The notes under the pieces are model-generated. The model saw nothing but the letters and a program-made list of their open reading frames with translations, was not told where the DNA came from and made no database searches. From assembly GCA_014529385.2 (NCBI GenBank), contig CM043953.1:82499838-82563837 (forward strand): a stretch of DNA of 64,000 nucleotides, given 5' to 3'. Numbering within the stretch: position 1 is the stretch's first letter; each line of letters opens with the position of its first letter. This DNA comes from Adiantum capillus-veneris (Eukaryota > Streptophyta > Polypodiopsida > Polypodiales > Pteridaceae). The translations under genes were made by a program, and so were the position numbers. Below, one piece after another: positions 1-10,300 of the stretch.

Positions 1-560
1 AAGGGGGTTCAATCCTTCATGGGACATTGTGGATATTGTAGACGCTTCATTTATATGTACGCTATAATTGAAAAACCCATATATAGATTGATCACACACT
101 TTGAATAGACTGATGAGTGTGAAGAATCCTTCATGAAGCTTAAGCAAGCTCTCACCTCAGCTCCAATATTGAAAGCACCAAATTGGAATAAGATATTCCA
201 CATATATGTAGATGCTTCAAATTTGCCATCGGATGTATACTAGCTCAACCAGGAGACGGGAAAATTGATTTTCCTATTTCTTACGCCAGCCAACAGTTGA
301 ACATGGAAGAAAATAATTATACCACCATTGAAAGGGAAGGATTAGGAATGATCTATACCGTTAAAAAGTGTAGATGTTACCTATTAGCGAATAACTTTGT
401 GTTCTACCTGGACCACCAAGCTTTGTTGTACCTGGTCAACAAGCCATGCAGCACATGAAGAATAGTGAGATGGTCCATCATTCTTTTGGAATTTGATTTC
501 ATTGTAGTTGTAAAAAAGGGCACTACTCATCAAAGAGAAGATCATTTGTCTATGATTGTT
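1..560 (+). pseudogene. RT C-terminal (connection) region and RNase H of element A
   Basis: Pieces in two frames read QSFMGHCGYCRRFI, then a TDECEESFMKLKQAL block (RT thumb/connection), then FHIYVDAS (first RNase H aspartate), then a block around EEFNYTTIEREGLGM-like residues, HQALLYLVNK, and LLEFDFIVVVKKGTTHQRED near 480-560, which corresponds to the usual tether region ending in the A-D-x-L-S motif. There are several internal stops and at least two frameshifts between 105 and 465. RNase H removes the RNA strand during reverse transcription; this copy cannot be functional. Confidence 0.8.
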
Positions 561-570
561 TCAGGAGAAT

Positions 571-1002
571 CTTCTAAAGGAGTAGATGATGATCTACCAG
601 ATGCATATTTGTTCTCTGTGGAAATGATACCTCAATGGTTGGAAAATATGATATCATTGATGACCATAGCTCAAGTGGATTCGCAAATACCACTTCCTAT
701 TAAAATCGAATTAATTGAGCAATCGGCTATGTATCAATTACTAGCTGGCAGGCTATACAAAAGAAACTGAGATGGAATCTTGCTCTTATGCATTAATCCT
801 GAAGAGAAAGACCAATACCTAAGTCAAGCACATGTTACTATAGTGGGACTTCACTTTGCGAAAGACCAAACTATGCAAAGGATCTTAAGACTTGGAGTAT
901 TTTGGCCAACTATGAGGGGTGATGTTCGGTCTTTTGTAAAGGACTGTCCTCAATGTAAAAAAAAAAACACACATACCTCACGTAATATTGTTTCAAATTT
1001 CA
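571..1002 (+). pseudogene. First linker plus H2C2 zinc-binding module of element A
   Basis: After the RNase H tether a linker (DAYLFSVEMIPQWLENMISL, then YQLLAGRLYKRN) leads into an integrase-type H2C2 zinc-binding domain: QAH-x6-HF, then FWPTMRGDVRSFVKDCPQC with the C-x2-C pair at about 948-959. One stop lies near 770. In retroviral and gypsy integrases this N-terminal domain binds zinc and is normally present once, directly before the catalytic core. Here it is followed by a second, divergent linker plus H2C2 module instead. Confidence 0.8.
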
Positions 1003-1349
1003 CCTGCTCCTAAGTGGAGTAACTATCTAGTTACTTACTTATCGAGCCAAACATTTCCGGAGGATATGAGTAAACGTCGTCAAAGAGCAATTGAAACTGA
1101 AGCAAGATACTATGCTCTTATTGGGAACCAATTGTACTGAAGAGGTAAGGATCAACATTTGCGTCTTTGAGCAAATGAAGACAAATATTTCGATTATAGA
1201 ACAAGCACATGCCGGATTAGTTGGAGGTCACTTTTCTAGTGAGACCACCGCAAGAGCAATCTTGATGAGAGGCATATGGGTGGCCAACACTTTTTGCAGA
1301 TGCCAAAGAATATGTTCGAAGATGTGATGCTTGTTAGCAAGCAAAAATT
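1003..1349 (+). pseudogene. Second linker plus H2C2 zinc-binding module of element A
   Basis: Starting from about PKWSNYLVTYLSSQ, a linker runs through RRQRAIETEARYYALIGNQL with an LY-stop-RGKDQHLRL block, then EQAHAGLVGGHFSSETTARA, then W-P-T and FADAKEYVRRCDAC. The H-x6-H and C-x2-C pairs are both present. Getting through the module needs two frame changes (near 1190 and 1275), and there are three stops. The order of landmarks (W in linker, Y-x-L-x-G-x-L-Y, E/Q-A-H, H-F, W-P-T, C-x2-C) repeats that of the preceding module, so this looks like an old internal duplication. Confidence 0.78.
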
Positions 1350-2280
1350 CCAACACGAATAGATAGCATGCCCTTAAGACCAATGATGGGAGCTAGAGCT
1401 TTCGCAAAATGGGGTATAGACTTTGTTGAACCAATACAGCCACCTGCTTATAGAACCCAAGCTCAATATATTATTGTAGCTATGGATTATTTGACTAAGT
1501 GGGCCAAGGCTAAAGCAACTCAGAAGAATGATGCCATAACCATTGCTGCATTCTTATATGAGTATGTGTTCTCAAGATATGGATTGCCAATAGAGATTGT
1601 AAGTGATAGGGGAACTCATTTCCTCAATGAGGTAATCAAGTATCTGCTTAATGAATTTATGGTCATCCATAACAAGCCAGCTCCATATCACCCACAAGAA
1701 AACAAACAAGCTGATCATACAAATAAGATTCTTAGCTCGGTATTGATTAAAGTGGTTAGTTCAGGAAGGACAGACTGGGAAATGAATCTTCATGCTTCTC
1801 TATGGGTCTATGGAGTTTCATTCAAAACATCGTTAAATGCTACACACTTTAACCTTGTTTATCGTCTTGATGCCATACTGACAATAGAATTTCTATTGCC
1901 AACACTAAGGGTAGCAAAGGATCTTGAATGGACTAGACATGAATTGTAAGAAAGACTTGAAGATTTAGATAAACTAGATGAGCAAAGGCTAACTGCTGTA
2001 GCTCATATCTATGCACGAAAACAAAAACAAAAACAGTTTTTTGATTCCCATCTAATTACAAAAATCTTCAAGAAAGGGGGCTTAGTTTTAGTCTATTCCC
2101 AAGTTTAAGAAAAAGAGAAACGAACCGTTTATCATTGAGGATGTGTCTCCAAGTGGAGCAGTTAAGTTGTCCACCCTAGATGGTGAACCAATGGCTAATT
2201 GGATTAGTGGATGTCGTTTAAAGAGGTACAATTTATCTCTAACCAATGAATTGCTAGAAAGAATGCATGCAACCAAGCAA
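1350..2280 (+). pseudogene. Integrase catalytic core and C-terminal domain of element A
   Basis: The core shows KWGIDFVEPI (first Asp), VAMDYLTKWAKA, SRYGLPIEIVSDRGTHFL (second Asp), then PYHPQENKQADHTNKI where the third catalytic residue is expected. The usual Glu of the Q-x-E-x-x-N context reads as Asp here. The open core runs to 1949. Beyond the stop, another block (QRLTAVAHIYARKQKQKQFF, then LVLVYS, then EPFIIEDVSPSGAVKLSTLDG and SGCRLKRYN) is the integrase C-terminal region with its small beta-barrel-like domain. It has several stops and shifts. The role of the intact protein is insertion of cDNA into the genome. Confidence 0.85.
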
Positions 2281-2379
2281 AGGAAGTTAAAACAATAATA
2301 GGTTATTGATGAATCCCAAGAAGAATCTCGGCTTCCGGTGCTCAAAAGGAAAGTTGCTCTCAAAAATCAACAAATACCT

Positions 2380-2870
2380 ATTCCCATCAACACACTGGAA
2401 ATAGATGACCGACAATGGGAATTGCAAAAAGATGCAGTGTCAACAGAGATGATGAATGGTTAGATGGAATGAACCTTCGCATCAAAGTACAACTCAACAA
2501 CCATAGCACAAATGCTTTGGTTGATATAAGAGCTCAAGTAAATGCACTCAGTTATTCCACATACAAGAAAGAAACAAGTCAATCTTTGACAACAAGAATA
2601 GCGACAATAAAAGGATGCAACAAGAACCCAACACCAACATTGGGAGTAGTCAACTTAAACTTGATAGTACATGGATGTTCATGCCCTCATTGATTTGTAT
2701 GCTTACCAGATGAACACATGAATGAGACGACGATTCTTAGAATTCCCTGGATGCGGACATACAAAGCAGTACCAGATTGGGATACAAATCAGCTCAAGCT
2801 ATCACCTAAACGCGGGCAACTCATTGTTCCAATTGCACTAGGCAAGGAGGAATGGAAAGGCAATTATTAG
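2380..2870 (+). pseudogene. Retropepsin-like domain downstream of the integrase in element A
   Basis: This region reads MNLRIKVQLNNHSTNALVD, then IRAQVNALSYSTYKK, GVVNLNLIVHG, a CLPDEHMNETTILRIPWM block and then TYKAVPDWDTNQLKLSP. The layout (hydrophobic strand, A-L-V-D followed by A-Q-V, about 90 residues on an I-L-x-x-P-W motif) is that of a retropepsin-type aspartic protease. The catalytic D-T-G position reads D-I-R, explained by two transitions. Its place after the integrase is unusual, because gypsy proteases normally precede RT. It could be a genuine extra domain, or a piece of another element joined here long ago. Confidence 0.6.
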
Positions 2871-3032
2871 AAAAGTAAACCACGGAAAAATCAATCTTTT
2901 CCATCCTCTCAACAAGCAAATGCTACAAGTAGCATACAAGGAGTCAGGCACATTTGGGTACCGAAAGCACATCTTAAGGACAAACCAATTCAAATTTGGG
3001 TGCCCAAAACATCATCGACAAAACCAAAGATG
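2871..3032 (+). other. W-V-P-K repeat tail of element A
   Basis: Two in-frame W-V-P-K motifs lie at 2955-2966 and 2997-3008, 14 codons apart, in the context HIWVPKAH and QIWVPKTS. The frame is open up to the insertion point of element B and stays in phase on the other side at 14107. The motif recurs in element E after its protease. Function unknown. Confidence 0.6.
3028..3032. repeat. Target site duplication of element B (left)
   Basis: AGATG directly precedes the LTR terminal TG at 3033 and is repeated exactly at 14107-14111. Confidence 0.93.
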
Positions 3033-5091
3033 TGTGAGGTCCCCACCCCGCCATATCAAACAGCGGATTTGATGGTGAACCTGGTGGCCACTAGATCTAT
3101 AGCGGAAGAAAACAAAGTGGTTCAGGGTTCAGCTAGCGGATGATCTCTCATCACAAAGTGAGTCGAGCTCAAGCCTACTAGCAATGAGATCTAGCTCCAC
3201 CTCGCAGGGGAAGTGTACTTAAACTATCTAGCGATCCTAAGACCCACCTTCCAAGAGGAGAGAAACCCCGAGTGCCTTTTTCCCCATGTTTCAGAGGCAC
3301 GTAATCTCGAGATTTCACCTCTCTAGGGGCAACGAGTATTACTAGTATCGAATTAAACACTATGGGGACAGAGAGTTCCCGACCAATCGGGACCACCCTT
3401 CTCATAGGCATTGGCAACCTGAGCCAAGCCCCCACTTTCCACCCCCACACTCACACTTCCTTGTGTGTCCTAATTACTACCACATTGGTTGTTCAACATA
3501 AAGATTCCTTAATTATATTCCGAATCATAGTGTTCGTTAAGACATCCCTTCAAACAGTATTGCAAATCGGCACCAAGACAGAATTTCTAGTAAACATTCT
3601 ACTCAAACTTATTCATTAAAATTCCAATGTTTTGGAGGTACAACATCCCTCTTCCAGCGAGAGTTTACTCCTCCCGTTGTCGCCTAGCTGCCCATACAAC
3701 TAGGTTTGTCCACCGCATAAAAAGCACGACATGGACACTCCCACCGCATAGAAAGCAAGACGTGGGTTCCCACCGCATAGAAAGCAAGTCATGGGTAAGG
3801 CCCTAAGCTAGTAACTCTAGCTACTGCGATATCTTCGCGAGCCGCCCCCTGTGATCAGTAGGGGGGTCAGGACTAGTTCACCATTGGAAGTAGAATGAAC
3901 ATGCTGAGCTAAATTTTCCCTAGCATACATTCTTTCCTATTGTAAACAGTATATCCGTCAAACAATTCTTTCCTACTTTAAAATTTAGTAAACAAATGAA
4001 TTCAAATGCCGTTGTTTCCGTTGGATTTCTCCAACATGTTCGGGGATGTGTTCGTTTCCTAACTAATCGTATGCAATGTTAATTAAAAAACTTGAATAAA
4101 ATTTAGTGACCTACCTCTTCCATTTGCTCGTCAATGGCCGGTGAGATGGCCGGCGCTTGGTCGTCCAAGGGAGCTTTCCCCTTTTCGTTCACATTGCTCG
4201 TTCCTACCTCGTGGTCGTGGGCTCCACCAAAGCGAGTCCTCTTAACCAGGGCCATTTTAAACTCACTACTTTAAATAATTAGCTTGGAGAAAAGAGCTAA
4301 TGTCCACACGCGTCATAACAAGCCAAACGATAGATTAGCAACATCAAACAATGCCTGCTACATGAGAGGTTTAGATTTTTCCATATAGCAATCATTATGG
4401 ATGATGCATATTCCTATGGGAACCGGTGCTAAGGATAATTACTCGACTTAGATGATTAAGAATAATAAGGTCTCATTAATAGAATTACCAGAAAGATGAA
4501 TCAGCATAATTAATCCCTTTCCTAGCAATTAGAGGATGCAGGTTCACCTCATTCATAGATGTGAGAAAAATTAACTCTTAGAGACTTAATGAAGGCTTTA
4601 AATTTACCTTAATTACATCTTAATGCATAAGAGAATGGATCTAATTTAGCTACATTGTTAATAAAAAAGTGATTTTCATCAATCTACACAGTTAACGGCT
4701 TCTGGATTAATCACTATGCTACCTAGAGAGAGAAAATTCTATTAATTATGCACTAATCACTAATTAAGGATGATGAATGGCTGATAATTCAGCTATAGTG
4801 TGATGATTACATAATAGAATATGGTTAAAGAGAAATTAGAGAGATTTACGACTAGGAATAAGCATAATAAACGAGGAATTTAGATGGTAATGAAAAGGAT
4901 TTGCAGAAAGCATTAATTAAACGGTGGTTACCATGATTAAGGGCTGATAATCCTCTCGATTCTCTGATTTAATCGAGCTTCTTGAGGTGAGAATTTGATA
5001 GCACCTCCCTCCTTGCTTCTCCTTCAAAGGATGTGTGTATCGGTAGCACCTCCCCAAGGTGTGTGTGTATGCACTGGGTGTGTGTGTGAGC

Positions 5092-5147
<56 letters not shown>

Positions 5148-5810
5148 TGGCCTTTAAATAGGCCTCCTCAAGCTGAAAATCGACCTGGGTTGCTAAATGA
5201 ATCTGGGAGCTTCTCCAGTTAAGCATGGCAAGTCCAGTTCCCTACCCACCAAGTGTCAGGTTGGCTAGGTTAACTGACTCTGAGACTTCGTTACTGGCTT
5301 GGCAGCTTTCCCAGGACTCCCACAAGGACAAAAGGTGCCCTCTAGCTGCTAAAGCTGATCTAGAGTGGCGTGGGACCTATTCCCACACAGTCCCGGGCTC
5401 CGGTGTCTCCCTGCTCAATTTTTGGAAAAATTGATTTTAGGCTAAAAAGGGTCATACGAGTTGGATTTTGATGCCGAAAATTGCTATAGCAAGCTTTAAC
5501 TACGGCGTACTAGCCAGAGTACCTGCCATATTTACCAGCCTCCGGGGTCCGAAAATGCATTTTTTTCAATTTCGGGGTACGGGTGCAGTTTTTCGAGACG
5601 ATCAAAACTAAACGGGTCGGGTGCCCAAAATCTTACTATTTTTGGAATTCTTTTGCAAAAAATATTTTAATTCACATTTGGGAGCTTTAAAACATTTTTA
5701 AAATCATGGCACTGACAAAATCCAGAAAGTTGCTAAAAATAGTAACTTTTTCTATTATGATCATTACATGGTATACGGTGCTCTGTTTGGTCGGGGTCAG
5801 AGACCTTACA
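3033..5810 (-). repeat. 3' LTR of element B
   Basis: This 2,778-bp LTR matches 10919-14106 across its length. On the plus strand it opens TGTGAGGTCCCCACC and ends GACCTTACA. It lacks the 320-bp solo LTR present in the other copy. Compared with that copy it has a much longer GT tract (5093-5145) and lacks about 110 bp present at 13360-13471. Short open frames inside it are kept in both LTRs only because the copies are near-identical, so they are not annotated as genes. Confidence 0.93.
5093..5145. repeat. (TG)n microsatellite in the 3' LTR of B
   Basis: About 26 uninterrupted TG units. The matching place in the 5' LTR (13317-13331) has only about 8. Confidence 0.97.
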
Positions 5811-5820
5811 ACCTCCCCAA
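5811..5820 (-). other. Polypurine tract of element B
   Basis: On the minus strand TTGGGGAGGT directly precedes the 3' LTR start TGTAAGG. A purine tract here primes plus-strand DNA synthesis. Confidence 0.85.
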
Positions 5821-5841
5821 CGTGAAAAATTTGAGATGTCC

Positions 5842-7306
5842 TCATCTCAAGAATGTGTTTGGGTAATCCTTTATGAGTGTTGGTTCGTCCTCCCAAGTTG
5901 CATCTTTTTCAGGGTAATCCTTCCACTTTACCAGATGCTCCGTGATAGTTCTGTTGCGTAACTTCCTTTCCCTTGTTTCAAGTACATAGTCAGGTTGAAG
6001 CTCGAGAACTCCTTGTGCTGGCATGACTATTTGATCTGAGTGCAAGAATTGATCAGGGTTAGGAATATAGGGTTTGAGTAAGCTGACGTGGAACACATCA
6101 TGAACCTTCAAGTTTGCAGCCAGGTAACTTTAGCTTGTAAGCTTGGTCACTCACAACCTTAATGATCTCGAATGGTCCACAATACCTTGGGCTTAGCTTC
6201 TTATATCTGCCTAGAGATAAGTTGCTTTTCTTTGGTTGGACTTGCAGAAAAACCTTATCCCCTTCTTTGAAAGTTCTCTCTGAACGGTTCTTATCTGCAT
6301 AGTGCTTCTGTCTATCCTGAGCGGCCTGAATGTCCTGGCGAATAGCTGTAGTCTGTGCTTCCATATCTTCTAACATATTCCTAAATGCTTCTACCTTGAT
6401 GGTTGGATCTGAGAAGTTCAGTGGTGCTAAACAGTCTTGTCCATAAAGAGCTTTGAAAGGTGACATTCCAATGTTCTGTGTTCGGAAGAGTTGTAAGCAT
6501 ACTCCACCAAAGGTAGATATTGTAACCACTTCTTTGGCTCTTGCGAACAATAGGATCTGAGAATGTCCTCAATGACTTGATTAACTGTTTGAGTTTTCCC
6601 ATCTGTCTGTGGATGATACACTGTACTGAAAGCTAATTGTGACCCAATAGATTGGAAAAGAGAAGTCCAAAATTTTGATGTAAACTTGGCATCTCTATCA
6701 CTGATGATACGCTTGGGTAGACCATGTAGTCTAAAAATCTCCTTGATGAATACCCCGCTAACATCTGACGCAGTTTAGGTTGTCTTTACGGGTATTAGAT
6801 GAGCCACTTTTGTGAGCATATCAACAATCACAAAAATAGAATCATAACCTCCTGTAGAAGGTAATCCTGTAACAAAATCCATACTGATGCATTCCCATTT
6901 CATCTGGGGTATGTCAAGAGGTTGAATTTGTCCTGGTAATTTGATCCTTTCAGCTTTTCCGCTGACAAGAAAGACATTGCCTCACATAGCGAAGTATGTC
7001 TCCTTTCATTCCAGAACAAAAGTAACTCCTCCTGATATTATGAAGAGTCTTAGCATAGCTTGGATGTCCAGATGTAGGGCTATCATGTGCTTCATACAGA
7101 ATAGCCTTCTTTAGAGCTGGGTCTCTGGGTACACAGAGTCTATGTCTGTAGTAAAGACATCCTCCCATAAGAGAGTAATTTTTAGCTTCAGGCATCTTAT
7201 TCTGTTGAACTAATGATACTATACGTTGATACTCTGGATCCACCAAGGATGCTTCCTTGATTCTATCCCAGATAGGGTTATTTGGAATAGAGATAGCTCC
7301 GAGCAA
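5842..7306 (-). pseudogene. Integrase and chromodomain of element B
   Basis: From 7306 downward: zinc-binding H2C2 (YEAHDSPTSGHPSYAKT, then CLSCQRKS), core with SMDFVTGLPS (first Asp) and ISDRDAKFTSKFW (second Asp), then HPQTDGKTQTVNQVIEDIL, where the expected catalytic Glu reads Gln. Next comes LVEYAYNSSEHRT, a GPFEIIKVVSDQAYKLKLP block (C-terminal domain), then a chromodomain with HLVKWKDYPEKDATWEDE near 5900. The chromodomain in this family is thought to steer integration to marked chromatin. At least three frameshifts or stops (near 6427, 6770 and 6950) disable it. Confidence 0.9.
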
Positions 7307-7597
7307 TGATTTTCGGCTAATACCATCTGCAACTGTATTTTCCTTCCCTGGTCTATACTTTATGTCAAGGTCATATTCCTGTAATAGCTCTATCCAATGC
7401 TGTTGTCACATATTGAGAATAGGTTGAGTAAAAATCCATTTTAAGCTCGTGTGGTCAGTAATCAGCTGAAACTTGCATCCGAGAAGATAATGTCTCCATA
7501 ACTTCAGCGCATGTATAACTGCTAAAAGTTCCAAATCATGAGTAGGGTAATTCTTCTCGTGATCCCTCAGCTTTTGCGAAGTATATGCCACTTGTCT
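7307..7597 (-). pseudogene. RNase H of element B
   Basis: The frame from 7591 reads VAYTSQKLRDHEKNYPTHDL, ELLAVIHALKLWRHYLLG, then ITDHTSLKWIFTQ, the usual RNase H core of chromoviruses. After a stop near 7406 a block reading YDLDIKYRPGKENTVADGIS completes the tether to the integrase. The first RNase H aspartate (VATDASKF) lies at the end of the upstream RT frame, which stops at 7598. Confidence 0.85.
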
Positions 7598-9445
7598 TCA
7601 TTCTTGAGTAAGAACTCTGCCTAGAGCAAATTTGCTAGCATCGGTCGCTACTTCAAATTCCTTACTGAAATATGGAAGCTTTAAAATAGGAGCTGAAACC
7701 AAGAACTCTTTTATCTTAGCAAAGCTAGACTCGTGCTCGTTCTTCCATTCGATCCTCATTCCTTTCTTCAAGAGTTCCGTCAAAGGTGCAACAATATGTG
7801 CATAGTCCTTGACAAAAATCCTGTACCAACCCGTTATTCCAAGAAATCTTCTTACTTCGCTGACGGTGGATGGTTGAGGCCAATCAATGATATCCTTGAC
7901 TTTGTCTGGGTCTACTGAGATCCCTTCAACCGATATGACAAATCCAAAATAGTTGACCTTTGGCGAGCAAAAAGTGCACTTGTTCTCTTTAGCGTAAAGT
8001 TGGTGTTCCCAAAGAAGATCAAGTACTTTGCGAACATGTTCTTCGTGGTCTGCCTCGTTCTTAGAATAGATCAGAATATCATCAAAGGAAACTAAGACAA
8101 AATCATCCAGGTAAGGTCTGAAAATATCCTGCATAAGTCGATTGAAGCTGGCAGGAGCATTTGTTAGACCAAAAGACATTACTGTGAATTCGTCGTGCCC
8201 ATACCTAGTATTGAAAGCTGTCTTTGGAATATTTGATTCCTTGATCCTGATTTGGTAATATCCTGACCTTAGATCAATCTTTGTAAACATTTTGGCACCG
8301 TGGAGCCTGTCCAAGAGTTCGTCAATCCTTGGAATTGGATACTTGTTCTTGGCAGTTACCTGGTTTAGTCCACGGTAGTCTATGCATAGCCTTAAGGTTC
8401 CATCCTTCTTCTTCTGAAAAAGAACTGGAGCACCCCAAGGAGAAGTACTGGGTCGAATGAATCCTTGCTCAATGAGTTGCCTAAGTTGTTCCTTGAGTTC
8501 AATGGCCTCGGGAAGTGACATTTTATAAGGTCTTTTTGAGATAGGTTCACATCCAGGGATAGTTTCAATCTCATGATCTACCTCTCTATGTGGCGGAAGA
8601 TTCGTAAGGTCTTCTGAGAATACATCATCATACTCCCTCAACCAGTTTGGTCGAAGTGAGGTATCTGCTTGGTCTACTTTGTTGATCTTTACCACATAAA
8701 TTTGTTGTCCCTTTCTTAATCCCTTCAAAAGTCTGTTGGCCTTAACTAGAGTAGCCCTAGGTCTCCCATTTTCCCCCTGGATTAAGGCTTCATTACCCAA
8801 CTTATCTATAAAGGTAAAGTTTACTTGTGCACAATGTATGTGGGCCCTATTTTGCTTTAGCCAGTCCATCCCTAGTATCCCATCAAAGAATCCTAAGGGT
8901 AGGGTTCGAAATTGGGCAGAAGTTGGATGTCCCCCTAAATCAAAGTCAATTTTTCCTGCAGAATGTTGAGATACTACTTCCTTGCCATTCGCTAACTCTA
9001 CAACTAGCTTGCTTGTTGGATACTTATCTAGCCTTAACTTCCTCATGCATCTAGGTGAAAGAAATGAAAGAAAACTACCACAATATATAAGGAAGTTAAC
9101 TTGTTCACCTCTGAGAGATACTGGCGTATGAATGACTGCGTATTGCTCGCAACCATTGGGGTTGTCAATTGCAGCATGCAGGGTTGCTCTCTCCACTGCT
9201 TCATCACCCACAGTTGGTTGTACCACTGCGACATTCACTCTGACGGTGGCTCCACGCCCTTTCCCTCTGTTCATCCTTCCACGTCCTCCTCTTCCATTAG
9301 CTTGGCCACGCCCATGGGTATTCAAGGGTATGGCATTGGCGTTGGCTGCCTGAATGTTCCTGGGGCACTTGGATCTATAATGTCCATACTCGCCGCAACC
9401 ATAGCATCGAACATCTAGGAACTCCATGGTTGTGGTGGTAGCCAC
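7598..9445 (-). pseudogene. Zinc knuckle, protease and reverse transcriptase of element B
   Basis: This is a single 615-codon frame. Near its start is [14 protein letters not shown], a C-x2-C-x4-H-x4-C knuckle. The protease follows ([20 protein letters not shown]), with the catalytic D-S/T-G replaced by Y-C-G, and later ILGMDWL. The RT then shows [61 protein letters not shown], and an intact [10 protein letters not shown] active site. The thumb and the first RNase H Asp end the frame at a stop. RT appears complete, but the protease change alone would block polyprotein processing. Confidence 0.93.
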
Positions 9446-10100
9446 AATAGGGCGCTAGTTATATGCTTGGTTGGCTGGTTTGTTATCCAAGAAGTTGTCC
9501 TTGCCCTTTTTGCCAAATGATTCCTCCTATTCTGATTAACCTTTTGTACTTCAAGAGCTAGAGATTTGGCCCTCAACAAGGCATCCTGTAGTGTTGTTGG
9601 CCTGAGAGCTTCCAATCGAGCATTCAAAGGGTCGATTAGCCCTTGGAAAAACCTCGCCACCTGTTGTTCCAAGGTCATTTTAGGAGCGTATCTCCGAAGA
9701 GTGACAAACTTTGCATAATATTCTTCGACAGATGAAGTCAGCTCTGCCGAAGTGAAAAGAACTCATTCATCTTCAGGGTTTTGTAGGCAGGTGGTAAATA
9801 ACGTTCCATTATTGCAACCTTGATGTCTCCCCAGGATTGGGAAGATCCCTTGATATCTAGATCTCTGCAATGTTGCTTCCACCATATCTTGGCGTCAATA
9901 GCCAAGCGGAACATTGCAAGCATGGTCTGGTTCACGGGTTGAGTTCCTGCAGATTCAAAATAGTCGTCCATTTCTTCCATCCATACTTCAGCATCTCTCT
10001 CCACGTTAGCCCCCTCTCCCTTAAAGATCGGAGGTTGGGCTTGTTTAAGGAGAATCTTCTTCTCTTGCGCTGCCGAGTACAGAGCAATAGGCGGTGCCTA
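9415..10100 (-). pseudogene. gag (capsid) of element B
   Basis: The frame starting near 10100 reads QPPIFKGEGANVERDAEVW, MEEMDDYFESAGTQPVNQ, KIWWKQHCRDLDIKG, WGDIKVAIMERYLPP, then shifts near 9740 and continues TLEQQVARFFQGLIDPLN and ALRPTTLQDALLRAKSLALE to about 9470. This is a retrotransposon gag (capsid) domain with its W-W and R-Y-L-P-P landmarks. At least one frameshift splits it, and a stop separates it from the knuckle frame. Confidence 0.85.
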
Positions 10101-10300
10101 CAAAGGTTATACGAGATTCTTGATACCATTACTTGGATTTCAAAATAGACACGAGACTTTAAATAAAATTCAAGAGACACATATTCAAAGACAAAAAGCA
10201 CTTTATTGATGAAAATTTATTACAATTGAAAACCCTCAAGGTTTAGGATAACTGATGATCAACTTATTACATGGCTTTTTGGATTGCATATAAAATACGC

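Larger units (their letters stand above)
1..3032 (+). mobile_element. Element A, left part: decayed Ty3/gypsy LTR retrotransposon
   Basis: The order of remnants on the plus strand is RT C-terminus, RNase H, two H2C2 zinc-binding modules, integrase core, integrase C-terminus, a retropepsin-like domain and W-V-P-K repeats. The 5' LTR, gag and most of RT lie left of the window. The element is interrupted at 3032 by element B and resumes at 14107, as shown by the AGATG duplication on both sides of B and by the reading frame staying in phase across the gap. Many stops and frameshifts show it is old. No chromodomain follows the integrase, which places it on the Tat/Athila side rather than among chromoviruses; this lineage call is inference. 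Confidence 0.85.

Noticed and set aside
3178-3619. Open frames of 85-115 codons in both LTRs of B, on both strands
   Set aside because: They are shared only because the LTRs are copies of one sequence; no known domain and no evidence of selection.
4969-5226. Frame rich in His-Thr repeats
   Set aside because: Translation of the GT microsatellite.
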